Assembly: GCA_016709305.1 (NCBI GenBank)
Contig: JADJNA010000055.1
Span: forward strand, 189,818 to 253,817
Direction of reading: 5' to 3'
Source of the DNA: Candidatus Villigracilis saccharophilus
GTDB taxonomy: Bacteria; Chloroflexota; Anaerolineae; Anaerolineales; Villigracilaceae
DNA length: 64,000 nucleotides
Shown: one piece after another, positions 63,644 to 64,000 of the stretch
Layout of the letters: the number at the start of each line of letters is the position of its first letter
Numbering within the stretch: position 1 is the first letter of the stretch
Made by a program: the position numbers and the translations under genes
The notes under the pieces: generated by a model
What the model saw: the letters and a program-made list of their open reading frames with translations, nothing else
What the model was told of the DNA's origin: nothing
Databases searched by the model: none

Positions 63644-64000
63644 ATGGACATACAACAACTGCTTGAAATATCCCCACAACCACTCGCATCTCTGTCCGCG
63701 CCAGATCCTTGGTGTGCGAATTGGGCTGGCTGGAATGAGCGCGTTGGGTTTAGTGAACCACCCTCAAAAAAACATTGGTGGTCATTCCCGAAACGGATGG
63801 CTGTTTTGCGGATGGTGACTCGCCGTGACAACAAAATTGCACAGTTGGGCACCGTACCCTGCGGGTGGAGGATTATGAAGGTCGACACCATTCGTGGATA
63901 CCATAACAGGCAAGGCGATCAGGTTGCGCCAAGGCTTGACATTCGTGAGGTTGGCATGTTCATTTGCGCCAGAGGGATTCCGCCATTACTTGCGCAAATG
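63644..64000 (+). pseudogene. FmdE-domain protein, partial at window edge and frameshifted
   Basis: The frame starts MDIQQLLEIS. In shifted frames it continues PRQILGVRIGLAGMSALGL, then TLVVIPETDGCFADG and FVDTITGKAIRLRQGLTF. These match the N-terminal part of the FmdE family (formylmethanofuran dehydrogenase subunit E-like), including the cysteine of ETDGC. Such proteins occur near molybdenum or tungsten enzymes; the precise role in Chloroflexi is not known to me. The gene runs past the window end. Confidence 0.6.

Noticed and set aside
1..64000. CRISPR arrays, tRNA and rRNA genes, complete insertion sequences
   Set aside because: I found no regularly spaced repeats, no cloverleaf-like GTTCRA blocks that held up, and no transposase or integrase.

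Overview
The window looks like a fragment of a Chloroflexota genome, probably Anaerolineales. This is inferred from gene content, with no marker gene to prove it: TldD/TldE, MacAB-type exporters with tandem small lipoproteins, cytochrome b/Rieske/c-type cytochrome sets of Chloroflexi type, an XRE-ATPase-TPR regulator and an IolB-like isomerase in a uronate locus. Base composition is mid-GC. I saw no rRNA, tRNA or CRISPR.

Layout. 0-2.4 kb: tandem GNAT acetyltransferases, two truncated genes meeting at a junction, and a repeat copy. 2.6-12.4 kb: tldD-tldE, a cysteine desulfurase-rhodanese fusion, an NTF2-like protein, and a three-gene exporter on the minus strand whose ATPase carries a cyclic-nucleotide-binding domain. 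12.8-32.8 kb: a polysaccharide/uronate utilisation locus with a CBM6-like protein, aldo-keto reductase, SDR, alginate-lyase-like protein, large regulator, sugar ABC importer, LacI fragment, GH105- and GH88-like hydrolases, KduI/IolB isomerase, KduD, aldehyde dehydrogenase, KDG kinase, KDPG aldolase fused to a VOC domain, and a GH9 glycosidase. Read in order these take unsaturated uronates to pyruvate and glyceraldehyde-3-phosphate. 32.8-36.6 kb: gene remnants, repeats and a possible group II intron tail. 36.6-39.2 kb: ECF sigma factor, DUF5667-like protein and DUF2202 protein. 39.4-42.8 kb: cytochrome b, Rieske protein and tri-heme cytochrome c. About 42.8-43.06 kb is poly-G/C sequence that looks like an assembly artefact. 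43.2-47.7 kb: a MacAB-like exporter with two related lipoproteins. 47.8-51.3 kb: a minus-strand redox cluster (cytochrome b561, DUF1858-like, cytochrome c, polytopic haem-protein-like gene, cupin, Crp/Fnr). 51.4-64 kb: two XRE-cupin regulators, a NifX-like protein, two tri-haem cytochromes, an ArsR regulator, a YeeE/YedE transporter in two halves, a PhsABC/PsrABC-type molybdoenzyme, then a second cytochrome b/multihaem c/Rieske set and an FmdE-like gene.

The most interesting signal is in the second YeeE/YedE half. An in-frame TGA (56185-56187) replaces the cysteine of the conserved G-[YF]-C-P-G-T motif, the frame continues for 89 codons to a normal stop, and a 7-bp stem with a GGU loop begins 12 nt downstream. 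This fits a selenocysteine-containing thiosulfate/sulfur transporter next to a thiosulfate/polysulfide reductase.

Quality caution. Single-base frameshifts are very dense at about 15-31 kb and 59.8-64 kb, and nearly absent at 2.6-11.3 kb and 43.3-59.8 kb. Conserved motifs resume in another frame after nearly every lesion, so many broken genes are probably unpolished sequence rather than decay. Missing whole domains (GH88, BON, MGDG synthase, LacI) are not explained by single-base errors.
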